Shown here in pieces: positions 10,851-21,400 of a DNA stretch of 64,000 nt (positions are counted from its first letter, which is position 1; each line of letters opens with the position of its first letter). This DNA is from Prorocentrum cordatum (lineage: Eukaryota > Sar > Dinophyceae > Prorocentrales > Prorocentraceae). A program made the translations under genes and the position numbers. Where the stretch lies: positions 77,501 through 141,500 of the forward strand of contig CAUYUJ010016302.1 in NCBI GenBank assembly GCA_963575745.1, read 5' to 3'. The notes under the pieces were generated by a model that searched no databases, had not been told where the DNA came from, and saw nothing but the letters and a program-made list of their open reading frames with translations.

Positions 10851-13754
10851 AGAGCCTCCTCGGGAGAGCTCAGCAGAACCATCGCCCCAAAGACGGTCCC
10901 CAGACCCCCAACACTCTCCGAAAAGGCCCCACAGAAGCCAAGGCCACGCAAACGGCGATGTTGGTTAACGGCGATGTCGGGAGTATGGTTTTGCGACGCC
11001 GAACTCGCAGTACGAAGTGTAGGAATACATGAACAAGCCGTTCCTACAATTGGGTCGGCCCCGAACCACCCCCACCAACTTACATCGCCGTTGCCTAAAT
11101 CACCGTTAGCGTGTCTACGGAGAAGCCCTCAAGAAAGAGGGCCCGAGAGCCCCAAAAGATCCGCAAGGTCCCCCTAATTACCGAGAACAAGGAACCATCA
11201 AACTTTGCAGCAGTGACTAAACACACCCTACTATGACGGTTGTGAATGCAAGCCTCCACAAGGCTCCAGTTCGCCCCCACAAGATAGCGCAACACCCATG
11301 CAGCGCAGCAGCAGTGCTACGTTACAGGATTGCTGCGCTACGTCGTCCCCCTTCGTTGCAACGCTGTCAGGGTGCGGAAAATGATGCGCCGCAGGCGTCC
11401 TCGACACATACAATCAACAACCGTCGAAGGCAATCATCGAAGGCGATCGCCGAAAGACTACCAAAAACAAGCTAGGCGGGGGGGCAGAAGCCTCAGCAGG
11501 TCGACAAAAATGAAGCAAGTCCTCCGCCTCCTCCCAAACATTCCGCCTGCTCCGCCCTGAAGTTCCATCCTCGTAGTCTTCTTCATACTCTGCTGTATGC
11601 ATCATCTCGCGATGTGTCCAACGCACGAAGCGTCGTGGACGGGCAATTCGCCGGCCTAGTGGGTCAGAGGCATGTTGGATTTGGGCGGCATGGAAACGGA
11701 GAGCGCGTTGCCCTGGCTATTGCTACCTCTTCCTGGTTGATGCTGGCTCTGCTGCTAGTCGCTTTCGAATGTTGCTGACAGGGTGTCAAGTCACCCGTGG
11801 TTGCTCTCGGGGCCCAGGAAGGCCCCAGGAAGTCTCCGATATTGTTTTGGGGTGGCCATCGGCTAGGAGAGGCCCACAACAATTGGAAAAACCTGGGTTG
11901 ATTCAAGCATCTTCGACTTCTCGCCCTTCGACTTCCAATGGGCCTACCTCTGAAGCATCAAGATGGCCCCTAGAAGGCGCTGGGAAGAGATCACCTCTAC
12001 AAGGTCCCACGATGAATGCGATCGAAACGTGCAGCGGGAACATGTACGATTGACAGCGGCCAACGATCTCCCAGCCCATCGGCCACTAGCGCCGTGCGGG
12101 CGGTGCCTGCGGGGGTCTCTATGGGATTTCAGGGTCGCGAGGCTCGCGGCTACAGGGGGTCTCGCATTCCTCGCATTCTTCCAAAATCTTATCTTCCTGT
12201 CCACCGATGCCATCTAGCTCTCCATGAGCTCAGTTCCGGCGTGTCTGGACAGCAAGGTGTGCCACCCTCGCCGTCGCCATCGTCGCCGGCATTGCCTCCT
12301 CTGCATGGAATCCATGCTGGCCAGAGGGGCGCATACAGCGGTGTCTTTTGAAACGTGCCCTCTTGTACCACTGTCTTTGACTTAGGTTTTTATTGCAAGC
12401 ATCGTTGAGGCCTGTTCTCCACTTCCGCATGTTGGGGGAGCAGACCCTGCTGCCTTCACAGTGAGCTTTCGTGCATCCGGCGTCTGTGTACAGGCGGCCT
12501 TGGTGTCCTGTGAAGTTCGACTACTGGCCGTCTTTACGGTGCACACACTCGTGTCACCCATGGGGTTGCATAGAATGGCATGTGGATCGCCAACGGTTGC
12601 ACCCCTCATTACGGGTCCTCGGGGTAGGTGTGCGTTTGGTCGTGTCAGCGCCTCTCGCCGTGGAGGTGAGACTTAGAATGCTGGGCAGATTACTGGCGAT
12701 GTTTATCCTCAAGTTGACTTTGCTTGCTTCAATTTCTCGTGAGAGCGAGGCTGACTGTCATGGATACCTAGGTGCTTTTCCTTTTCGTTCCCAGGCCCCA
12801 GCCCTCCCTGCCCCACAGGTAGGGCAGGGACACGATGGGGGCGGTGCGGCACTGGAGCCTGGGCGGGCTCCGCACTCGTGTGCAGAGCTGCTCCCATTTT
12901 GGACCCAACCGCACGAGCCTACGGCCCATGCCGGAAACGGCAGCATGGGGAGGTTGTCCGCAGCCTGCAGCTAGCACCGGGCTTCGTCAACAACCTCTCG
13001 CGCCTCTAGAAGGCCCAGGAGGGCCACGAGACGGGCGCACAAGGGTCCCAAGTGGGTCCCAGAGGCCCCGAAGTACTCGCCAAGGAAGTCCCAAGAGGGC
13101 CCAAAGAGTCCAACGTTCGGGCTCCTGGAAAGGGGGAGTGAATCGAGGATCCCCTTCTTGTTGTCGATGACCTCCAGGCTTGTCCTTGGAGGTCCCTCCC
13201 AAAAGGATCCAAAGAAAGCCCCAAAAGAGCCCCACCAACTACTAAAGGTAACCCAAGCGGGCTCCACAATGGCTCCATAGGCCCACAATTGGCTTCCAGA
13301 ACTTCAACGAATCCACGCTCGGCATTCGCGGTACACTTTGCAGATTCATTCAGCTGAGGCCAACACATTATGCGGAGCATCATGTAAAAGTACAAAGTCG
13401 GCACGGCAGCCTTCCGAGACAATCTGGAACCCCACGAATATCTCAAGGGCTCTCCATATCTTCCCAGGCCGTTCAAGGACTCACCTGTGCTCTGCAAAGC
13501 TCTCCAAACATCCCCCGAACTCTCCAGTGCGCTTATGAGCTTTGCAAGGCACCCGAGGACTAAAGCACCCCGGAGATGTTCATAGCTCTCGAGTCTCTGG
13601 AGCACAGTGGAGCGAAACTGCCTGGGACAACCAATAGCTACTCTTCATGGATACTCTAACGTATGTTCGAATGCAATGCGTGGTTCTACCTCCGTTCCAC
13701 TCCGTCCCCCTCCCACCGCCTACCCCCCCCGCCCACCCCACATCCAACAGAAAA
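10851..13754. other. Unassigned intergenic sequence
   Basis: About 2.9 kb with only short, unconserved open frames on both strands. At 13000-13250 there are scattered CCCAAGAGGGCCC units and a short piece like the minisatellite core (GGATCCCCTTCTTGTTGTCG). No gene can be supported. Confidence 0.45.
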
Positions 13755-13912
13755 ATTCTCCCGCTCGCGCGCTAGCGAGCTGTCTCCGAGCGCGGCCGCG
13801 GCTCGCGCGCGCGGGGCGGCCCAAAATGGGCAGGCCCGCCCCGCGCGCTCGTGCCGGGGCGCCGCGCGTCAGGCGGGGGAGACCGCCTGCTCGCCGACGA
13901 CGGCGAGGCAGC
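13755..13912 (-). repeat. Split direct repeat B2 (3' end of the DIRS-like element)
   Basis: 158 bp, same orientation and one mismatch relative to 14001-14158 (C versus T at 13832/14078, in the segment GCAGGCCCG(C/T)CCCGCGCG). It begins ATTCTCCCGCTCGCG on the plus strand and ends GGCGAGGCAGC. The left flank is AAAA, so the exact boundary is ambiguous by an A. Confidence 0.92.
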
Positions 13913-13946
13913 GCCCATCAGCCTTAGATTGGGAGAGGAGGGAGGG

Positions 13947-14001
13947 GGGCAGAGAAGCTGCGGAGACAGCAGGAGCTTGCTCACAGAGAATAGAAGAGGC
14001 A
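13947..14001 (-). repeat. Split direct repeat A2 (internal)
   Basis: 55 bp identical to 24206-24260 (plus strand GGGCAGAGAAGCTGCGG to GAATAGAAGAGGCA). It abuts B1 with one shared base at 14001. Confidence 0.92.
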
Positions 14002-14158
14002 TTCTCCCGCTCGCGCGCTAGCGAGCTGTCTCCGAGCGCGGCCGCGGCTCGCGCGCGCGGGGCGGCCCAAAATGGGCAGGCCCGTCCCGCGCGCTCGTGC
14101 CGGGGCGCCGCGCGTCAGGCGGGGGAGACCGCCTGCTCGCCGACGACGGCGAGGCAGC
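14001..14158 (-). repeat. Split direct repeat B1 (internal)
   Basis: 158-bp direct repeat of 13755-13912. Its 3' border on the minus strand joins A2 directly, forming the circle-junction-like BA sequence. The body-side border lies 11 bp from the recombinase stop codon. Confidence 0.92.
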
Positions 14159-14169
14159 CATACCCGTGC

Positions 14170-15447
14170 TCAAGGACCTTGCGAAGTGACAAGGTTTCGG
14201 CGGGCGGCCGCAAGTAGGGCAGGCCAAGCGGCGGGGCCGACTTGGAGAAATGAAGCGACAAGGCGGTCGCTGGCGGTGGCGAAGAACAGGATCCGCGCCC
14301 GTGCGGGCACGGGCAGCGCAGCAAGAACTGTGGAAGCGGCGGCGGCTTGCAGGTAGCGCTCAGCACTGGAAGCCTGACGCCAACGCCCCCGCCAGAAGAC
14401 GCGAGGGACGTCTTCCGTAGCGATATAGAAGTCTGTTGCGCCAGAGCCCCGCAGACATGCGGGCGTCAGGTTGAGCCCCTGACCCGCTTTGGCAAGAGGG
14501 ACGCCCAGGGCCGAAAGCAAATGATTCCACCGAGTACGGAAGCCGCTCGCACCGAAAGGGGCGAGAGGATCGGTGGAAGCCAACCGCCCAAACACTTGAT
14601 TCAGAATCTTCACCGTGCCCCGATCGGAGCAGCGAGCATGCTGCGTCGGGTACGTTCTCCTGGTCTTTGGAACAAGAATCGAGAGAAAAGCATCCCCTTC
14701 AACTTCGAGGCGGTCGCAAGGAAGCGACAAGTCACAGCGGCGTGACGCCAGCAGCTCGCCAGGCCTGAGGAACATCGTGAAGCCCATGAGCAGCAAGGCC
14801 GCCATCACAGGCCAGTCCCAGGCGAAACAGAGACCGACCATAGCGCGCAGCAGAGCGCGAGGTAAGGGCGGGCGGAGCTTTGGCGGCTCCGCGAGCTTCC
14901 ATTGTTTCGCTACGTCCCAAGCTTCTGTTAGAAAGGCCTTCCAATGCGGATGAGCGCTCTGGATTCCCAAGATGGCATGAACCAGAATATAATGAGGGAA
15001 ACCTGCATCATGAAGCCACACGCCGAAGGTCGCGAGGAAGCGGGCGAGAAGTATCCCGCTACGGTAAAGAGTGGCGGGCGGCACGCCAGTGTGTTCTGCT
15101 AACCACAGTTCGAACGCATCAATCGATCTCGAGCGACGATCGAGATACGCGGAGGCGAGGTGAGAATCGCGCACGAAGGGAGTGCGCGGAGGGCGAGCGG
15201 GCGCGGAAGGCGCAGCCCGACTAAGCCCTTGGCCTGCGGTCGGCGCCGCGGCTCCCAGAGAGATGCAGAGGCCGCAGACGCACCACAGGATGAGCGCAGG
15301 GCGGCCAGGGCTGGGAGAGCTGATCAGCGTGGCGGCCCTCCTGCTCCTGGACGCGTAGAAGGGCGGAACGAGGGTGTCCCGCCCGTCGGTCTCGAACCCC
15401 GACGCCTCCGCCAGCATCGCCCGCGCCGAGGTGAAGGATCCGCCCAT
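14170..15447 (-). CDS. Tyrosine recombinase of the DIRS-like element (ORF3)
   Basis: A 425-residue protein, starting at the ATG at 15447-15445 that follows the Pol stop codon by one base (TAA-C-ATG). The C-terminal half reads as a DIRS-type tyrosine recombinase. Arg228 lies in FLRPGELL, a possible catalytic Lys261 in VPKTRRT, Arg333 in LTPACLRGSGAT, Trp356 in RGRW and the candidate nucleophile Tyr365 in ERYLQ. The first position of the usual HxxR box is Ala, not His. The N-terminal ~80 residues include a hydrophobic run followed by TAGQGLSRA, a peptide also present in Pol. In this superfamily the enzyme joins a circular DNA copy to the genome. The frame is also open further upstream (to about 15969), but that part overlaps Pol and has shadow-like composition. 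Confidence 0.83.
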   Translation of the reverse strand: MGGSFTSARAMLAEASGFETDGRDTLVPPFYASRSRRAATLISSPSPGRPALILWCVCGLCISLGAAAPTAGQGLSRAAPSAPARPPRTPFVRDSHLASAYLDRRSRSIDAFELWLAEHTGVPPATLYRSGILLARFLATFGVWLHDAGFPHYILVHAILGIQSAHPHWKAFLTEAWDVAKQWKLAEPPKLRPPLPRALLRAMVGLCFAWDWPVMAALLLMGFTMFLRPGELLASRRCDLSLPCDRLEVEGDAFLSILVPKTRRTYPTQHARCSDRGTVKILNQVFGRLASTDPLAPFGASGFRTRWNHLLSALGVPLAKAGQGLNLTPACLRGSGATDFYIATEDVPRVFWRGRWRQASSAERYLQAAAASTVLAALPVPARARILFFATASDRLVASFLQVGPAAWPALLAAARRNLVTSQGP

Positions 15448-15448
15448 G

Positions 15449-18400
15449 TTACGGTGAGCACGGCGAGCCCCTGCTTCGATCTGCTTCGATCTCGGCGGGC
15501 AGAGCGTCCCCTCCCTCGAGGGTCGCCCAGTCAAAGGGCGGGCGCGGCTCGGCGCGCGCAGCTGCGGCCGATTCGGCGAGCTCGGAACGAGCTGCCGAGG
15601 ACGTGAGGCCCGAATGATGTGGAACGGGCACCACCTCCGCGAACGCGTCGAGGATCTCGGACGGAGGGGAATGAGATCCCCACAGCGCTGCTGGGATGGC
15701 GCCGTGACCGTCCTGCACGTGGTACAGAAGGTCGAAAAGGCAGGCCAACTTGCCCGCGCGCCTCCTGTGCTCGATCTTTGAGCCGAGCCCGATGCCACGG
15801 ATGGCGCCCGCCCCCATGGCTTGGAGGTCAGCGCCCGCGGGGATAGCCTCGGGCTCGACGGCGGCCACGTAAGGATGCAACCACGAGGCTTCGTCGATCG
15901 GCTCGGCGCCGCCTGTCTGAAACAGGCGCTTATAGGCGTGCAAGGCCTGCAGGAGGCAGTGCAGGTCATCTCTGCCCTCGGGCTCGGCGGCCCCTGCGGG
16001 TGCGAAAGACCTCAGCCACGACGCCGCGCTCTGGAAGGCAGCTTGCCAGGCGGGTCCCCACCTCACCACTGTGACCTTCTCACCGCCGAGGTTGAGACGC
16101 CACGCTAGGGCGGTGGCGGCCCCTGGAGGCAAGGGCTGCTCAACGGCCGCGGAGGCCGTGCGCCGCGCTGCGAAGGCTGCAGCCGCGGCGCTCCCAGCGT
16201 CGCCGCTGTGGGAGCCGCTGGGATGCAGCTCGTGCCCTGAATCTCGGCCAGGCGCGGGGCCGCTCGAAGACCCCCTTTCCTCGGCGGCACGCCCTCCGCC
16301 CTGCGGGGCCGCAACAGCATCGCTGGAGGAGCGCGTGCCTACCGAAGACTGAGGGGCCTGAGCAGCGGAGTCCGCGCGGGAGCTGCCTGCGTGGGCGTCG
16401 CCCGAGCTCGCACCATGGCGGGACGTGGCTGGCCGCTGCGCAGTAGCGGGGCTCGGGCGCCGCTTCGGAGCGACTCGAGGGGAGCGCACCTCGCGACGCC
16501 GAGGCGACGTCGCCTGACGCGAAGGCGCGCGAGAGGAGCCGCGCGCGACGGCCCGACTAAGCCCCTGGCCTGCGGTCGACGCGCGGGATCGCGACGCCGC
16601 ACGCCCACCAGAGTGGTGAGGGGGCGGCGGCGGCGGCGGGGGCACGGGCCGCGGAGTCTCGGAGCCTACACGCGCGCCGCGGCCCCGAGAGCGACTGCGA
16701 ACCGAGGCGCGAGCGGCGGGCGGAGAGGCCCCCGAGCGGCGAGGGAAGGCCGCCTGCAGGCGGCGGAGGACCTCGGGGTTCAGGCCCGCCACGACGCGCT
16801 CGAGGTCCATCGAGGAGTCTGCGAGGGCACTCAGCACGACGTCCTCGAGCTCCGTCGGAGAGTCCTCGTCGCACGCGGGCTCCGCTCTCGAGCGGCTGCG
16901 AACGCTCGCGGGCGGGGACCCGTCAGGAGTGTGCGGGCCCTCCGATGCCTCCCCCGCAGGCGGCTCCGACGGCTCCTCGGGCGAGATCGGGCCGTCGACG
17001 GGAGGCGACGAGCAGCCCCCCGAGGGAGAGGTGCGGTCGGTCCCGTACGGGTTTGGAGACCGCGTACGGCTGCGGGCAGGGCTGCGGCTCCGCGGTGGGG
17101 AGCCCACTCCCGCGGCGGAGCTGGGGCGTGCCGCGCCTGCCCAGCGGCGCGCATTGGCAGTGCGACGCGCCCTGCGGCCAGGCGCCGTGGCGGCCCCCCC
17201 CTCAGGGGCGGGGAGCGCCGCCATCGAAGCCCGCCGCTGCCTGGCGGCGCGCCTGGTGCGCGCGGCGCCCGTGCGCGAGGCGGAGTGCGGCGCGTGACCA
17301 CCGCGGTTGGGCTGGTCCTCGACCGCTTCATCCCGCGGGCCCAGGCGGGCGCGGACCGCGCGCCGCTCACGACGGCTGAAGCTGGACGCAGGGTCGTCGG
17401 CGGGCCTTGCCAAGGCGCGCGGGTCCTCAGCCTCCACCTCGGCCAAGGAGCGGCCAGTGGACGACGCGGGTGCGTCCCCAGCACGAGCGGCACGTTCTGC
17501 GATGGCGAGGCCCGTCGAGACCTCAGCGTTGTGCAGGACGGCGCGCAAGGTTTTGCGCCAATCCCGACCCAGCTGGACGGGAGCAGTGCGCGGCAAGCCC
17601 GCGGCCTCTCGACTGGCGGCCTCGCGCACGCGTCGGAAGTAGGCGCGATCGGCCATCCCTTCCGCGAGCTCGGCACGAGCGACGGCACGCTCTCCTTCGC
17701 CGCGTGCAGGAGCCTGCACCGTGCGCCTGGTGGCGTCGGCACGCGCGGTGCGGAGTGCGTCGAGCTCCACGCGGCCGCGCGACACGGCGGAGACGAGGAT
17801 GGCATCCGACTCAGCCGCCCGCGTCGCGAGGGCAGACGAAACCCCGCCCCTCGGGAGAGGCGCGCCCGAGGCGGGGAGGGCAGCCCGAGGGGCCAGCTCG
17901 GCGCTCGCAAGGGCGACCCGCGAGGAGACCGCCTCTTCGAGCGCCTGAAGGGCCATGGTCGACCCTGGAGCCAGCTTGCCCTTGCGGGCGCCCTTTCCTG
18001 CCGCCTTGGCCCGGGCGTAGGCGCGGGCGGCAGGACCGTCGCCGCCCGTGCTAGGAACATCGGGCGGCGCGGCGGCCTGCGAGACGGCCTGGAGCAACAC
18101 TGACTTGGCGTCACAGAGCTGCTTCCACTTCAGCGCGCGGGCTGCTCGCTCGTCGGCGCCCAGGTGCGCGGGAGTCCTGTCTGGATGGTAGACTAGGGAC
18201 TGGCGCCTGAAGGCGGCCTCAATTGTGCCGCGCGAGGCCCCGTCCACTACGCCAAGCAGTTGGCGAGAGGCGCTCACCCTGGCCGCTCGCTGGAAGGTGC
18301 GGGGGGTAGCTGCTGAGGCCCCCTTTGGCGCTTCCCGCGAGCCGACGCGCGACGAGCCCACCCCGATAGCAGGCGGAGGGGCCGCCGCGGCCTTGGAGCG

Positions 18401-21400
18401 GAGGGCCAGTGGCGGAGCACGCTTGGCGGCCTGGGGAGCCGATCCTGCGCTGGCGGCGCCAGGGTCGGGGCCGGGCGAGCCGCCCTCCGCGGAGGCAGAC
18501 GCTTTTGGCGTGGCGTCTGCCGAGGACGCGAGAGGCCGTTCGCTATCAGCGAAGAGCGCGTTGCGAGGCCCGCGACGCTCTCCGCTGGCGAGAGCAGCTT
18601 CACTGCTGCTCTCGGCGGCGCCCGAGGGGTCAGGTGCCTCCCCCTGGGCGCCGTCGCTGGCGGCGTCGGCGGCCATCCCCGCGCCCTCCGAGGGGGGGGG
18701 GGCGGCCGCCCAGCGGTGGCTGAGCAGCCCCTCGGGGCCTCGAGCCACAAGCTGCGCAACAAATCGGCCCCAGAGACAAGTAGGGAATGACGAGCGGGAG
18801 TCGGCGTACGCAATGCAATCAAAGCGAGTAAATTCTCCTCTCTCTGCTTCAACTAACCAGGCGGGAGGGTCACGGGACGGGGGCCTCACCGCACGGTTCC
18901 GCGTGGGGTCGTCGGCCCTGTGCACGTCCGTAGGCACGTACATGCCTCCCATATATAAACCTCCTCCTATCACATAGGGCAAAGTGGTCGAAAGAACGTG
19001 AGATAGACCAGGAGAGCTACTGCGCCCGTGAGCGGTCGCGCCCAAAGCCACTTTTGAATCCAAGAGAACGGGGATACGAGAGTCAGGGAGGCGAATACAG
19101 CAGTACTTGCACAAGCTCTTATACACCGTTGTCTCAAGGATATTGATGTGACGGGGCATGCGAAACTCCCATTTGTACGCGAGCCGAAAGCGCAGCGCCT
19201 CTGATAGCTCGGTGACCCAACGCGGCGCGACGGGGGGCTCAATAGACGGGAGCCCCAGGTCGCGATGCAGTTGGGTGAGCTCAGGGCCCAAGGGCACGCC
19301 GCGGCTGAGCACGGCGAGGAGGCTCCGATTGTGCAGGATCGCGTGCCACCCCCCGTGCTCCGATCTGCGCCACAGCTCGGCGGAGAGCTGCGGGCTGATA
19401 GGAGCGCGGACAACGCCCCCCCAGCCGAGAGACGCGTCCGTACCGAACACCTCGGGGCAAGGCTGCGCCCGAAGGTCGGTTATAGCCGTAAAGGCTAAAA
19501 AGGTGCAGGCCAAAAGCTCGTCGCGAACATAAGGAGGCAAGTCGTATTCAATGCCCTCCTCGGTCGCCAGGCGCGACAGGAAGTTGTAGACGTGCGTGAA
19601 AATGGCGAGCATCGGACGGCGATAGAGGAACACCTGGACCCAGCAGCCCACAAGAGAGGCTAACAGGGAGCGTGTGGTGATGCCGAGGTAGATTTGGATC
19701 AGGGTCAGCCTGCACAAGGCCACCGTCCGCACTAAGGGAGCGCAGACGATGCCTATGCGCCCTTCCACCTCGGCGCCCACCACCACCTTGTGCGTTTCGC
19801 CGCGCGCGCGCTTGCCTGGATGCTGAATCAGGCCCACGCGCGGGTAGCCTGCATCGCAGGCGGCGAAGACCTCACGATCACGACGACAGGGGTCGTCGGG
19901 GCGAGGAGCGGAGCCATGCCACGAGAGCTTCTGAAAACCTGTATGGTCATCAATATTCAGCATCTCGACAAACGGTCCCCGCGGGAAGGGCGAGCGGTGG
20001 ACAACCTGCTCGTGAGGCCGCAAGGCCCCGAAGCTGTGCAAGACGCCTTCATGTGCAGAGTTGGCAATCTCCACCGCCATGTTGTCGCCCATCGCTAGAG
20101 CATTGAGGCAAGGCGCGACGTCCACACCTTCGAGCTCGGGGCGCCAGGCTCGAAAGGCCTTGAAGCGGGATGATGGCAGACGAACGCGAAGGGCGTTACG
20201 CCTGGCGCGCGCGGGAGGAACGCGGAAAGTGTAGTAAAACTCCCGTAGGTCGTCGCAAGAAACTGCCAGCCACTCCCCAGGCGCCAGACCCAAACGGCAC
20301 AGCAGGAAACCCTGGCCAAGGCGCTGGGTGCTGGACGAGATTGAGGCACAGCGGCTGTTCACGACCGTTGGGTTCAGGATCAGCCTGTCGAAGTCGCTGT
20401 CCTTCGGTACCCTGAAAGCTCCGCAGGCTTCATCCCAGGCGAGGTCCGAAGCAGGAGTCAGGTACAGGGCGCCGCAGGCATCCCACTTCTGGAGCAGGGC
20501 CCACAGCTCGGCGCGGTCCATATGGACACGCGCCCCCTTTTGGCCAGCAGGCCACTCTGACGCCGGGAGCCGCATCTCCTCTGGATTGATGAACGCTTCG
20601 CGGACTCGAGCGTCAGAGAGAAATGGAATGGGATCAAACTCTGGCGAGTAATCCCACTTAATGCGAGACGCCCTGACTTTTAAATCGAAGGGCTCGACCT
20701 GGGTGGAGTCCCAAGCCGCCGCAGACGCCAGCGAACCAGGCACGGAAGGAGCGCTGGTCGGGCAGTGCCGCATGGGGGCGGGCACGGAAGAAGAGGAGGT
20801 GAAGGAGGCCTCCAAAGCTGCAACATGGGTGGCCAGGCCATGGAGCGAGACCTCAGTAGAGTCGAACTTGGCGAAGGCTCGACCTAAGTCGCTCTTGCCG
20901 CCACGGGCAAGGCGAACTGCGATCCGACACAACCGTTCGATACGGGTGCGGACGCCCTCCTGGCAGGGCGAGACCGTGGCGCGGACACGAGCCTCGGCGG
21001 GAGCGAGGCTAGGATGACCCAAAGTGAGCCAGTTCAACGCAATAACAGAATACTGCGCGAGCGTCCGCGCCGCGCGCCGCAATCTCCAGCGCTCCCTGCG
21101 CCTCGCCGACAAGCCGTCAGGCGGGGGACCAAGAGGTGGAGCAGGCGGGCACGGCCAAGGATCGCGGGGAGGCGGCCCCAAAAGGTACGGGTCGTCCCTG
21201 TCCATTGCACGCATTGATGAGCGGGAGAAAGATCCAAGAGAACATCGAGCACCCATCCCAACCTGGGACAGCGCTGCCGCCCAGTGGGTGATATCAATGT
21301 TCGCGCCTGGAAACAGGCGCAGCAAGGCAGACAAGTCAGCGACAAATGGCGCGACGTTGGCAAGAGCAGCAGGGGTGCTTGAAGGAGAACAAGCACCAGC

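Noticed and set aside
15448-15969. Recombinase N-terminus extended to 15969
   Set aside because: The extension overlaps the Pol C-terminus and has shadow-like composition. The ATG at 15447 follows the Pol stop by one base, like the other ORF junctions.
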